The notes below the pieces were generated by a model. It saw nothing but the letters and a program-made list of their open reading frames with translations. It ran no database searches and was not told the DNA's origin. A stretch of DNA of 64,000 nt from Sphingomonas sp. KRR8 (GTDB lineage: Bacteria > Pseudomonadota > Alphaproteobacteria > Sphingomonadales > Sphingomonadaceae). Positions 46,908-55,776 of the stretch are shown one piece after another. Position numbers and translations under genes: made by a program. Within the stretch, counting starts at the first letter, position 1; each line of letters starts with the position of its first letter. Location of the stretch: the NCBI RefSeq assembly GCF_023559245.1, contig NZ_CP097462.1, positions 1,302,001-1,366,000 of the forward strand, in the 5' to 3' direction.

Positions 46908-47590
46908 AGAAAGAAGCCGTTTTTGAATTTTATCGTCGGCTTGCCGAGCTAAACCCCGAGCCGCAAGGCGAACTCGATTGGGTAAACCCATATACGCTCC
47001 TGGTTGCAGTCGCCCTCTCCGCACAGGCGACCGACGTGAGCGTCAACATTGCCACGCGCAAACTCTTCGCCGTTGCGGATACGCCGGTGAAGATGCTTGC
47101 TTTAGGAGAAGATAAAGTTCGCGAACTCATCAAGACGATCGGCTTGTTCAATACCAAAGCCAAGAACGTCATCCTCATGGCGCGGCAGCTCGTGGATGAA
47201 TTCGATGGCGAGGTGCCAGCGGATAGAGAGGCCTTGGAACGCCTGGCCGGGGTAGGACGAAAGACCGCCAACGTTGTGCTGAATATCGCTTTCGGTCAGC
47301 CGTTCATTGCGGTCGACACCCATATCTTCCGTGTCAGCAATCGAACGGGGCTCGCGCCTGGCAAGACACCGCTTGCCGTTGAAGAGAAGCTTGAGAAAGT
47401 CACTCCAGCGCTCTTCAAGCTGCACGCTCATCACTGGCTCATTCTGCACGGCCGCTACATCTGCAAGGCCAGGAAGCCGGAGTGCTGGCGATGCCCTGTA
47501 AGCGACCTCTGCCGCTTTAAGCCAAAGACCCAGGCTCCGAAGACATCAGTACCACTTCCGCTCGAAGCGCTGGCCGAGCCCAGTCAGTAA
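46904..47590 (+). CDS. nth: endonuclease III
   Basis: A 228-residue bifunctional DNA glycosylase/AP lyase for oxidised pyrimidines. The helix-hairpin-helix (LERLAGVGRKTANVVLNIAF) carries the catalytic Lys near residue 118, and the catalytic Asp is in FIAVDTHIFRVSNRTGL. The C-terminal four cysteines (CKARKPECWRCPVSDLC) bind a [4Fe-4S] cluster. The ATG overlaps the dapB stop. The last 45 bases overlap the convergent alr. Confidence 0.96.
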   Translation: MKKEAVFEFYRRLAELNPEPQGELDWVNPYTLLVAVALSAQATDVSVNIATRKLFAVADTPVKMLALGEDKVRELIKTIGLFNTKAKNVILMARQLVDEFDGEVPADREALERLAGVGRKTANVVLNIAFGQPFIAVDTHIFRVSNRTGLAPGKTPLAVEEKLEKVTPALFKLHAHHWLILHGRYICKARKPECWRCPVSDLCRFKPKTQAPKTSVPLPLEALAEPSQ

Positions 47591-48574
47591 TTCATACTGC
47601 GACATGCCAGATTGCTCTGCCGCGTGCGGCAGGTCAAAGTCCACGTTCACCCAATCTCCCTCCCGCAAGTCCGGCGCGGCGCTGCAATCGAGGATGACTA
47701 GATCCATCGAAACGCGCCCGATGACGGGAAGATCGATGCCCTCGAACGCAGCCTCTCCTCGCGACGAGAAACCTCGCCAATAACCATCGGCGTAGCCGAT
47801 GTTTAATACCGCGGCTTCTACGTCACGCTGCGCAACGAACGTCGCAGAATAACCGCAGCTCTCCCCTGCCCCTATCAGTCGGCGCTGCACCACTTGCGCC
47901 TCGAGCCAGGCTACCTGGTGGATGTGGCCCGCAGCTTCTGCCCTTGGCATTCCACCGTAAAGGGCAAGGCCTGGGCGAACCAAGTCGAAGTGATATTCGG
48001 GACCAAGCAGGATCCCAGCGCTGTTCGCCAAGCTATAGCGACTGGCCGGAACCGCACCGACTAGAGTCTCGAAACAGCTCCGTTGCTTTTCGTTGAATAT
48101 GTGGTTTTCGTCAGCGCATGCGAGATGACTATGAAGGGTATTAATCTCAAGCCCATCAAGGCATGAAATCTGGTCAGGACGGAGACCTAGTCGGTTCATT
48201 CCGGTGTCGACCATGACGTCGCACGCTCTGCCTTGACCGGACTCCTTCCATCGAACGACCTGCTCGACAGAGTTGAGGACGGGCCGTGCCGGAAGCTCAA
48301 GCGCGGCTGGCAAGTCGTCGCGACCGACCCCGTGAAGTACGGATAAGGTCGAAGCGCTTCCTAGCTCACAAAGCTGAGATGCTTCGAACCAAGTCGAAAC
48401 GAAGAAGTCGCGGCAACCGAGCGGCGCAAGCGCCTCCATTGCCTGCCTTGCTCCCAGCCCGTAGCCATCCGCCTTGATCGCGGCGCCCACTGAAGCTGCG
48501 GTTTGAGACTGGAGCCAACGATAGTTCGCCTGCAGCGCATCGCGGCTGCAGCGCAGTCTCAATGGGTAATGCAT
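47546..48574 (-). CDS. alr: alanine racemase
   Basis: Alr (342 residues) supplies D-alanine for peptidoglycan. The PLP-binding Lys34 is in AAIKADGYGLGARQAMEAL. The second catalytic Tyr (SCGYSATFVAQ) is near residue 241. LALYGGMPRAEAAGHIHQVA and GRVSMDLVILDCSAAPDLRE are standard. Together with dapB on the other strand it gives this segment a cell-wall theme. It is convergent with nth and overlaps it at the 3' end. Confidence 0.95.
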   Translation of the reverse strand: MHYPLRLRCSRDALQANYRWLQSQTAASVGAAIKADGYGLGARQAMEALAPLGCRDFFVSTWFEASQLCELGSASTLSVLHGVGRDDLPAALELPARPVLNSVEQVVRWKESGQGRACDVMVDTGMNRLGLRPDQISCLDGLEINTLHSHLACADENHIFNEKQRSCFETLVGAVPASRYSLANSAGILLGPEYHFDLVRPGLALYGGMPRAEAAGHIHQVAWLEAQVVQRRLIGAGESCGYSATFVAQRDVEAAVLNIGYADGYWRGFSSRGEAAFEGIDLPVIGRVSMDLVILDCSAAPDLREGDWVNVDFDLPHAAEQSGMSQYELLTGLGQRFERKWY

Positions 48575-48632
48575 TGCGTTGCCCTAGTCAGGCGGACACG
48601 AGAGGTCGAGTTCTGCGGAGTCCCAATGAGTT

Positions 48633-48668
48633 GAAAAGGCAACGGGCCGACGCTTACGCGCCAGCCCG
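48633..48668 (-). terminator. intrinsic terminator of the outer-membrane barrel gene
   Basis: An 11-bp stem (48643-48653 with 48658-48668, two G-U wobble pairs) around a GTAA loop. On the minus strand it is followed by TTGC and TTTT (48633-48636). It lies just past the stop of the barrel gene. Confidence 0.72.
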
Positions 48669-48676
48669 CTCTCTTT

Positions 48677-49537
48677 CTAGCCGCGCTCCGGTGCGGGCGG
48701 GGGCGGTGGCGGCGGCGGCGGCGGCGCGGGGCACTGATCCGTCGCCAGGATCACCGATCCATCAGGGCAAGTCTGTGTTGCCGGCGGCGGCGGTGGTGGC
48801 GGCGCAGGCGGGGGAGGAGGAGGAGGTGGCGGGGGTACGACTGCAGGCGTCCCGAAATTTACGATCAGACTTGCCAGCAACGAGTGTGAGCGGAATCGCC
48901 CATCGATCTGCTCAGGAACAGCGTTTGGGGCAAGATCTTCAAACCGATACTTCGTTCGGAAATACCGGTACTTGAGACCCACATCCACATGGTCTGTAAC
49001 GGCGGCACGAACGCCGGCAATGAGCTGCCACGCGAATTTACGATCGGTGCCATCAACCAGATCCGGCTGCCCCCCAAAAGTGAGAGGCGAAAGGTTCGCT
49101 CGGACCTTGGTCCGTGCCAGCCCAATGCCACCACCACCGTAGAAACTGAAGCGCTCGGTGCCAAAGTCACCCAGTAGATTGAACATACTGGAGAGGACAC
49201 GAGTCCGGCCGGTGTAATTCACGCTCGCTGGAGGGATCACGACCGGCCCCGTCAGATTCACGAGTACGCTGTCGGCGGTTGCTCGTTTGTACCCGACCTC
49301 CGCCTCGGCCCGAAGCGCACCGAAGTCGTAACCGATCAGCCCGTCAACATCCAAGCCAGTCTTGTAATCGATGTTAATGACGTTGTTCTGGCGCAGCGCG
49401 CCGCGCGTGTAATCGAGATGAGCGTTACGAGCCTTGAGAGCACCGCCCTCCAAACCTGCGTACCAAGCACCTTCACTCGCCCAAGCCGGAGAGGCCATTG
49501 TTGCGAGCAAAAGGGCGGCACTAGCGAGCTTCCGCAT
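48677..49537 (-). CDS. outer membrane beta-barrel protein with proline-rich tail
   Basis: A 286-residue protein: signal peptide (MRKLASAALLLATMASPAWA), then an eight-strand OmpA/OmpW-like barrel (GAWYAGLEGGALKARNAHLD, YGGGGIGLARTKVRANLSPL, HVDVGLKYRYFRTKYRFEDL, SLLASLIVNFG). Two polyproline runs follow, separated by TCPDGSVILATDQCPA, ending APERG. The tail has the form of an OmpA linker, but the peptidoglycan-binding OmpA C-terminal domain is absent. A barrel with a proline-rich periplasmic extension is the best description. Confidence 0.85.
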   Translation of the reverse strand: MRKLASAALLLATMASPAWASEGAWYAGLEGGALKARNAHLDYTRGALRQNNVINIDYKTGLDVDGLIGYDFGALRAEAEVGYKRATADSVLVNLTGPVVIPPASVNYTGRTRVLSSMFNLLGDFGTERFSFYGGGGIGLARTKVRANLSPLTFGGQPDLVDGTDRKFAWQLIAGVRAAVTDHVDVGLKYRYFRTKYRFEDLAPNAVPEQIDGRFRSHSLLASLIVNFGTPAVVPPPPPPPPPPAPPPPPPPATQTCPDGSVILATDQCPAPPPPPPPPPPAPERG

Positions 49538-49636
49538 GGGACCCCTTTCCGTGTGACCTGCGCGGGACGCGCGGCAAGGAGCTTAGAGCTAACAGAGCTA
49601 TCCGCATAGGGTCAAAGCGTGATGCCCGCCGCAGTT

Positions 49637-50137
49637 TTAACTAGCTCCGATAATCCCGTGCTCGGCTAATGCATTGATGATCGCGCCAAGCGCCGTCCTC
49701 GCTTGCTGATCAATGACATTACCGCCGCTTGGCAAAGCAACTGCCGGTTGCCGGGCTCCGAGGATCTTCAATCCGCCCACCCGAACCTCAGCTGCCCGAA
49801 TAATGCCAGCGTGCCAATCGCCGCCGTCGAACGTCCATGAGAGGCCTGTAAGCCGATCAATCGCGGTGAGCTTGTCGCAAGGTTGGGTAAAGCGCCAGCC
49901 CGCCTCGGTCCACGTAGCCAAGCTCGCGGGGTAACCGGCGAATGCGCCTTCCGGTGCGGCGCCCACAAGGTATTGGCGGCCGAAGTCCGGTGTGGCAGTC
50001 GGAGGAGAATTGCTTGGCGCACCCTCGACGATTGGCTGTACGATACTCTCAAGGGCCTGAAAGCTCTCGTTGTGTGTGACTTCTTTCTGAGATTGCCCGA
50101 CTTGTAGTAGGGGCAGAGAAAAACGCGCTGTCGTCAT
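49637..50137 (-). CDS. DUF2793 tail-associated protein
   Basis: A 166-residue DUF2793 protein: LPLLQVGQSQKEVTHNESFQ at the N-terminus, GYPASLATWTEAGWRFTQPC, and LTGLSWTFDGGDWHAG. DUF2793 proteins accompany the tail tip of GTAs and related phages and often carry receptor-binding extensions. This one has only a short C-terminal part (GGNVIDQQARTALGAIINAL). It is the last gene of the cluster and follows the baseplate gene by one base. Confidence 0.85.
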   Translation of the reverse strand: MTTARFSLPLLQVGQSQKEVTHNESFQALESIVQPIVEGAPSNSPPTATPDFGRQYLVGAAPEGAFAGYPASLATWTEAGWRFTQPCDKLTAIDRLTGLSWTFDGGDWHAGIIRAAEVRVGGLKILGARQPAVALPSGGNVIDQQARTALGAIINALAEHGIIGAS

Positions 50138-50138
50138 T

Positions 50139-52274
50139 CTATATCCTGACTTGAATATAAGAGGCTCTCGAGGGCATAGCGCTTCCTAGTTGCGAGACCT
50201 CGACACGAGTATCTCCACGACCAAGCGTGTCTACTTGGAAGCGACTTATGATGCACTTTGCATCGCCGGTGAGCACTTCGAGGTGCCCTGCGCTACCGGT
50301 TACCGTTACCACATAGCGTTCTTGTTCTTCGGCGAGAGGGGCATCGACACGATCGAACCAGTGATACCCGCATCGACTGCGACGCACCCACGTCACCAGA
50401 AGCGACCCGTCCGGCCGTTGACGCGCAGACAAATGTGCTGGTGAAGGCGGACGAAGCGCCTCAGCCTGGTAGAAGAGCTCGGTTTCGCTAGCGCCGAGTT
50501 GGTCACCCAAGCCTCGGCCTTCGGCCCTGATGACCGATCCAATACTTACCATCGGAAGTTCAATCCGTCGCTGATTGCCAGTGTTTAAAGGAAAGAACAG
50601 CTCGCCTTCAGAATGCGCGCTGATGGCATATTCTGTACCGTAGCGGCCGCGCAGAAGACTTCCCAACTTGAAGACTCTATTGCTCAACGGCTGCACGTCC
50701 GAGAATTGAATGATCTCGTCGCCAAGAAGCGCCAAGTTGGCGCCGTTCAGGATATCCTCAAGGGAACAGTTTTCGAGCCAGCCATCATCGCAAAGCTCTA
50801 CGACGACGGAGTTCTTTCGATCGACAAGCTCGGCGGAGCCAATTCCCAGGACCGTTCTCGAGAGTCCAGCAACTGCCGGACTTTCGATAAGGATGTTATC
50901 ACTTCCACGATCCGTGGTTGTGAGCGTCACTGGCATCCGGCGCCAGGGCTCCGCTCCTCCACGGGCGCCAACTACCAGACTTGGAATCACGGGCGCCGCA
51001 TCGAACGCAGGGAGATCGAGGAGGAAAACCTCACTCGGGGATGATCGGCCATCCAAGCTCGAAAGACTGCGGCCATGATTGGCGAGAAGACTCGGCCCAA
51101 CTTCATGATTTCGGCGGCACTCAGCGACCACGGACAATTCTTCGATAACGACCTGGTCAACGACCATCTCTCCGACCTCCGGTACGTCGAGACGATCGCC
51201 GGGTCGTAAAGCGACATATCTTTGTGGGAGCCGAACTGTTCGGCGCTCTCGCTGCGCCCACTTCCGAACCAGAACCGCTTGCGCGAGCGTCTTGGCGTCT
51301 CCGGCCGTAAGAAGTGCCGGCAACTCAATGCGAGACTCTAAACCGCTATCTGGCCAGGCAACTTTCTGCTCACTAGCCTGCAGGTCTTGCTCAATGTCGA
51401 AGTATCCCAGCCGCACTTGGCTGGGCAGCTTCGCCGAGGCAATCCGACGCACATCTGCTGTCCCGACGTGATCACTGCTTGTGCAGCCCATTTCGTGTGC
51501 TTCGATTTGAAAGGTTCGGCCATTCGGTCCCCGACGGCGATCGGTCCCAATTCCCTCCAAGTCATAGACTTCCGCTAGGGACTTCAACGCTTCGCCAACG
51601 CTGTCGCCAAAGGCAGCGAAACCCTTAGGGGAGCCATGCCTGGGATCGACTGGCACAATTTCACCAGAAAGCTCACTGACGATCTCAGAAACGGTAAAGT
51701 GTTCATCGTCCGCTTGAACTTCGAAGGTGAGGAACGGGACTCGGTTACCGAAGTCGGCCAGTTGAAATTCTTCGAAGACCGCAACGGCTAAACCCCGGAA
51801 TGCTGGTGCGGCATCCTCTCCTTCAATAGAGGAAATCAAGGGGTCAGCCGATTGGTCTTCGTCACCAGTATAAAAGCGGAACTTGGTCGGAATCTTGAAG
51901 TCGCCTTCGACGCCGCGGATGAGCTTGCCATCAGCCCAGATGCGCCCGACTTGCCGCGCCGTTCTGGACGAAAGTGCAACAGCGAAATGCGCCCAATAAC
52001 CCGTCGCACCGGCTCCAAGCTTACCGCTCGTCGCCTGTGCCTGAGACTGCAGGTCAGTGGCCCAAATTATCGACCCGCCGACCCTCACAGTACCGAAGAT
52101 CTTCGGTATCGCTCGTCCGTAAGTGGCGGTTTGAACCGTCAGATCTTCTTTGTTTCTGGATCGACCGCGGCCGAAAAGACTTTCGTCGATTGACCGACCC
52201 AACATGGCGCCTGCCAAAGCGCCAAATTCCCCGCCGACAGCACTGCCAAGGCCGCTGAGTAGAAGCGTTGCCAT
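50139..52274 (-). CDS. GTA baseplate/tail tip protein (g15-like)
   Basis: A 711-residue protein of the phage tail 'host specificity' family at the tail tip. The N-terminus LLLSGLGSAVGGEFGALAGA, MLGRSIDESLFGRGRSRNKE, LTVQTATYGRAIPKIFGTVR, VGGSIIWATDL is a hallmark of this family in alphaproteobacterial GTAs. Later parts are beta-rich (LPQRYVALRPGDRLDVPEVG) and end in a fibronectin-like stretch (DGSLLVTWVRRSRCGYHWFD). It is shorter than the RcGTA megatron, about 1300 residues, whose TIM-barrel-like domain is not evident here. Its ATG directly follows the peptidase stop, with GGAGAAAA upstream. Confidence 0.85.
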   Translation of the reverse strand: MATLLLSGLGSAVGGEFGALAGAMLGRSIDESLFGRGRSRNKEDLTVQTATYGRAIPKIFGTVRVGGSIIWATDLQSQAQATSGKLGAGATGYWAHFAVALSSRTARQVGRIWADGKLIRGVEGDFKIPTKFRFYTGDEDQSADPLISSIEGEDAAPAFRGLAVAVFEEFQLADFGNRVPFLTFEVQADDEHFTVSEIVSELSGEIVPVDPRHGSPKGFAAFGDSVGEALKSLAEVYDLEGIGTDRRRGPNGRTFQIEAHEMGCTSSDHVGTADVRRIASAKLPSQVRLGYFDIEQDLQASEQKVAWPDSGLESRIELPALLTAGDAKTLAQAVLVRKWAQRERRTVRLPQRYVALRPGDRLDVPEVGEMVVDQVVIEELSVVAECRRNHEVGPSLLANHGRSLSSLDGRSSPSEVFLLDLPAFDAAPVIPSLVVGARGGAEPWRRMPVTLTTTDRGSDNILIESPAVAGLSRTVLGIGSAELVDRKNSVVVELCDDGWLENCSLEDILNGANLALLGDEIIQFSDVQPLSNRVFKLGSLLRGRYGTEYAISAHSEGELFFPLNTGNQRRIELPMVSIGSVIRAEGRGLGDQLGASETELFYQAEALRPPSPAHLSARQRPDGSLLVTWVRRSRCGYHWFDRVDAPLAEEQERYVVTVTGSAGHLEVLTGDAKCIISRFQVDTLGRGDTRVEVSQLGSAMPSRASYIQVRI

Positions 52275-52670
52275 CTATTTTCTCCGCTTGCGCCTGCGGT
52301 AGACGCGGGCGATCGGCCATTCTGTGGGCCAGGGACGACAAACCGTTCGGCCAAGGACGGCATCGGCATGAATCAGCCCTCCTTCGCTAGCGACGCCAAG
52401 GTGAAGCTTGTTCGGACCGCAGCGAAAAACGAGTACATCCCCAGTTTGAGACGCCTTCGGTGAGACTCTGCGGAAGTGCTTCGCGAAGCCGACGTCGACC
52501 AAGTGAAGATCGTGCCGTTGACGACCGTAGCAGCGTGACACTGTGTCGTGTGGCAATTCAAAAGCACAGAGCACCAGTCCGACGCAGTCCAGGGCTATGC
52601 CGGGATCGCGTCCCTGAAGCCGAAAAGGTGTGCCGATCAGGGCTTTGGCGCGTCTTGTGGCATCGCTCAT
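52275..52670 (-). CDS. NlpC/P60 family peptidase (GTA g14-like)
   Basis: A 131-residue cysteine peptidase at the tail tip, expected to cut peptidoglycan during DNA entry. The catalytic Cys29 is in ALDCVGLVLCAF, His90 in NKLHLGVASE, and a third His at 101 (LIHADAV). GTPFRLQGRDPGIALDCVG is the typical start. A GTGA/ATGA-type overlap joins it to the DUF2163 gene. Confidence 0.9.
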   Translation of the reverse strand: MSDATRRAKALIGTPFRLQGRDPGIALDCVGLVLCAFELPHDTVSRCYGRQRHDLHLVDVGFAKHFRRVSPKASQTGDVLVFRCGPNKLHLGVASEGGLIHADAVLGRTVCRPWPTEWPIARVYRRRKRRK

Positions 52671-53467
52671 GCGCCTGGATAGCGCATCAGGAAGTCCGCG
52701 CCGGGGACATGAGGCTCACCCCGAAAATTCAGCATATTCCTGAACCGTGTACGGCAAGTGTCAGGGCGCTTGTCGCATCCTTGCAAGAGTTGCACCCCGG
52801 TGCCCACGCTCAGCTTTGACGAGAGATCGTCGCGAACCCTGACACTGCGGTCTGCAGTATCCACAATTGTCTGCGTCAGCCCGCAAAGAGAACCTCCGAG
52901 AAAACGTAAACTGCCGAACTGGAAATCACTGCCGGTAGCGCTGTCTAGATCAAGCCACGATCCACGCGTTCCCGTAATCGACGCCCTTAGTCTGAGCGGC
53001 GCCAGATCAACGCGGCACTGCTTGTCGCCGAGCGAGGCTCGGCATTCCGGGGAGGTCGCTGGGCAGACTGCTTGTTGGAGCAGGGGTGCGGCACCTGCAA
53101 CCTCCACAGTGAAATTGCCGTCATGCAATTCCACCTCGTCAAACTGGCCCACGGAAAGCTCCGCGTTCTGCTCAGGCGACTCCCAGTCTGCAGCGCGGAG
53201 CGTCACCCGGGCATGATCCCATCTGCCAAGTTTAAGGTCTTCGTCCCTCAAGAAACCCGTGTTCAGCGCACTGCTGAATTCAGTCGTGGGATGGTTGGAG
53301 TCGCCCTGCTGGAGGGCATTAGGCAGAAACCCCGCAGCAGGCCGGAAGGTCTCCAAACCCATGGTCACATCTTGATTATGACTGGTAATCGCAAATCCGG
53401 TGCCGTCGGATCTCTCAAGCATACAGCACACGCAAATCGTTGTCAGGTTACCCTCGAAGGTGGTCAC
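52667..53467 (-). CDS. DUF2163 tail hub protein (GTA g13-like)
   Basis: A 266-residue DUF2163 protein, the hub of the GTA baseplate. Four conserved cysteines are visible as C...C in VCPATSPECRASLGDKQC and GCDKRPDTC; in phage lambda gpL and RcGTA hub proteins comparable cysteines bind an iron-sulfur cluster. TSHNQDVTMGLETFRPAAGF is the start of the family pattern. A GTG start overlaps the DUF2460 gene stop. Confidence 0.9.
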   Translation of the reverse strand: MTTFEGNLTTICVCCMLERSDGTGFAITSHNQDVTMGLETFRPAAGFLPNALQQGDSNHPTTEFSSALNTGFLRDEDLKLGRWDHARVTLRAADWESPEQNAELSVGQFDEVELHDGNFTVEVAGAAPLLQQAVCPATSPECRASLGDKQCRVDLAPLRLRASITGTRGSWLDLDSATGSDFQFGSLRFLGGSLCGLTQTIVDTADRSVRVRDDLSSKLSVGTGVQLLQGCDKRPDTCRTRFRNMLNFRGEPHVPGADFLMRYPGA

Positions 53468-55776
53468 GACACCTCCTCACGAATTTCGACGAGCGGGACA
53501 CTTGGTGCTTCCCCGGCAAGGAAGGTCGCGCGAGTGATCTCAATCTGGTCGGTTGCGAACCTCACCGGAACATCAAACAGGAAGCCTGCCGTTATTCTGG
53601 TGCCCGCCTCTGGCGGTTGTTCAAAGACGATTGATCCGAGACTTTCGGTCTTCCAGTTGAGTTGTTGTTCGACTCCGTTCAACGCGATCTTGACGCTGGC
53701 TGGTACCGGTCGGGTGATCCTCCTGACCTCTCCACCCGCATAGCTCTTCGAGAGCAGGAAGGTCGTTGTTTCACCGTCGCCAACACCGATCAGCTCATCA
53801 AGCATCGTTGGCTCGTGATTCATCTTTCGCGAGCTGAAGTCGTAGGGATCACGAAAGCGAAAGGCTTGGGCACTGCCTCTTCTGGCGCGAAAAAAGGTGA
53901 TGAGTTCGTTGAGCTCTTCGTCCCCCCGAACGCCTGGCCCGGCATCAAAGCGAAGTCTGGCCTGGCTCCAGTTCGCATTTCGAAATTCGTGACCACTGGC
54001 GCTGGTCAGAACAGTCGTGGAGAAACCAGGAATAACGCTCGCTTCGGCGCCAATCTCTATCGGAAAGAGAACGTCCGCAAAGGCGTCCATGCATTCTTCT
54101 CCGTCGTCAAAGATCGTCACCCGATCGCGTAAAATCTGGGGAAGTGCCCAGACCATCACTTCGGCAGCGCCACTCTCGAGCGCGCGCTGAGCACCACTTG
54201 TTATGCGCTGCCAATCCCGCTTCATCGTCCCCTCAGCCGCGAAACCAACGAAGTGGTGTTGCTTGCTTTTCGGATATCCCAGTCGGCCATCGACGAAGGT
54301 TCCTGCTGCTTGCGACCTCGTGGTCATATCCGCGGTCAACCATTCATAATCCTCCAGCTGAAGGATATCGAACGCTGGAAAAGACCAACCTGCGGGAAGG
54401 TTGGCCCGATGCCACTCCGGGCGATCAGGCGCGAAGATTGTTGGTGTGTAGACGAGCAACAACAACTGAGCGTCGGCTCGGAACCTTCGCACAGCCGCGG
54501 TAATCTTGGCGGTTGCTGTCGAGAGCAACCGCCCAACCTGATCTAAAAAATCGAGTTGGAGATTGCCCTCAGCCGCGCGGACGTCGTCGATCCGCACAAC
54601 CTGAGTGCCCAAAGCTGCCTGAGTTGCCTCGTCATACAGGCACGGCCGGTTGTCTGTGGTGACCCACCACCATGCCTCCCCGATCTGGATACGCGGTGTA
54701 AGGCCCGCATTGTCCGCAATCTCGGCGAGTGCCACTGCGGTCCGAGAAAGATATTCAACCGCCTCCTCGTTCGCTGGAGAGATGAGCGACGATGGCGGAT
54801 CATACGCGGTAAGCGCCTCCTCGTCATCAAACGTCCGCTGCTTCCAGTGCTGCGGACAAGCGCTGGCGGTGATCTCGAATGATAAGGAAAATATGACATC
54901 GAATCCGGCGTTTCGCGCGGCGTTGGCGAACGCCGAGTGCCAAGCGACTGCCGCCGAATTTAAAGGCTTACCGGGATCGACCAGGCCGCTTCCGGTGAGC
55001 CGCTGGTGGTGGCTCATCCCGATGTAATGGTTGATTAATTTGCGATAGCCGAGCCGCTCAACAGACTCGATCACTCGTTCAGGAACAAGATTGTAGAGAT
55101 CGTCGTAACCTGTGCACATCCGCAGTGCGTGTTCCGGTACCATGGCGTCGTTGACGCGCAGGACGCTTCCGGAGCCCTCGCACGCCAGCTCCGTGATTTC
55201 CAGAACCGCCTCACGAACCCGATCAAAGGACGAGTGATCGCCATCGGCATACTCCTCGGGAACGAGGCTGAAGAACATTCGGTCTATAGCCTGAGCCTCG
55301 ACAGGATCAGCGCCAGTATCGAGATTAAACCCACCGCGCAGATCGTCGAAATTCAGCTGAATGACCGCGTCCGCAGGAGTCCCCGACGCGTAATTCCAAA
55401 GCCGGACATACCAGGTCCGTGGAGCTCCAGTTCTGTCCCTGCCCTCGATGGTGAGCGTCGCGCCATTGACGCCGTCCAGGCCGGGAAGCCCCTGCGATTT
55501 CCAGCGGAATTTCAGCCTGCAGCGACGATAGTCACGATTGAGCTCCCGCTGGTTGACCGGGTGCGCACGGTGATCATCGCTTTCGTAGATCAATCCAACC
55601 AGATCATTGCGGCGGACAAATTCCGCAGTAACCCTGAGACTATTGGTCTGGGGCCCCAGCACGGCGCTCGCGATCGCACCTCTGGGGAAGTCCACTGTGA
55701 AGTGGCGCGGGTCGAACCGCTTTACGAAACCTGTGGTGAGTGGAGCGTCGGCGCGTGTGAACCAGTGCCGTATCAT
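53464..55776 (-). CDS. TIM-barrel-like/DUF2460 fusion, distal tail protein (GTA g12-like)
   Basis: A 770-residue protein with two parts. Residues 1-570 are a large extension: MIRHWFTRADAPLTTGFVKR, FDPRHFTVDFPRGAIASAVL, WYVRLWNYASGTPADAVIQL. It has a TIM-barrel-like glycosidase look from about 230 (INHYIGMSHHQRL, DILQLEDYEWLTADM). Residues 575-770 are the DUF2460 domain (TIGR02217 type): PGFSTTVLTSASGHEFRNAN, ELITFFRARRGSAQAFRFRD. In RcGTA, DUF2460 is a stand-alone protein of about 210 residues. The fused form is one I recall from other sphingomonads. Confidence 0.88.
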   Translation of the reverse strand: MIRHWFTRADAPLTTGFVKRFDPRHFTVDFPRGAIASAVLGPQTNSLRVTAEFVRRNDLVGLIYESDDHRAHPVNQRELNRDYRRCRLKFRWKSQGLPGLDGVNGATLTIEGRDRTGAPRTWYVRLWNYASGTPADAVIQLNFDDLRGGFNLDTGADPVEAQAIDRMFFSLVPEEYADGDHSSFDRVREAVLEITELACEGSGSVLRVNDAMVPEHALRMCTGYDDLYNLVPERVIESVERLGYRKLINHYIGMSHHQRLTGSGLVDPGKPLNSAAVAWHSAFANAARNAGFDVIFSLSFEITASACPQHWKQRTFDDEEALTAYDPPSSLISPANEEAVEYLSRTAVALAEIADNAGLTPRIQIGEAWWWVTTDNRPCLYDEATQAALGTQVVRIDDVRAAEGNLQLDFLDQVGRLLSTATAKITAAVRRFRADAQLLLLVYTPTIFAPDRPEWHRANLPAGWSFPAFDILQLEDYEWLTADMTTRSQAAGTFVDGRLGYPKSKQHHFVGFAAEGTMKRDWQRITSGAQRALESGAAEVMVWALPQILRDRVTIFDDGEECMDAFADVLFPIEIGAEASVIPGFSTTVLTSASGHEFRNANWSQARLRFDAGPGVRGDEELNELITFFRARRGSAQAFRFRDPYDFSSRKMNHEPTMLDELIGVGDGETTTFLLSKSYAGGEVRRITRPVPASVKIALNGVEQQLNWKTESLGSIVFEQPPEAGTRITAGFLFDVPVRFATDQIEITRATFLAGEAPSVPLVEIREEVS

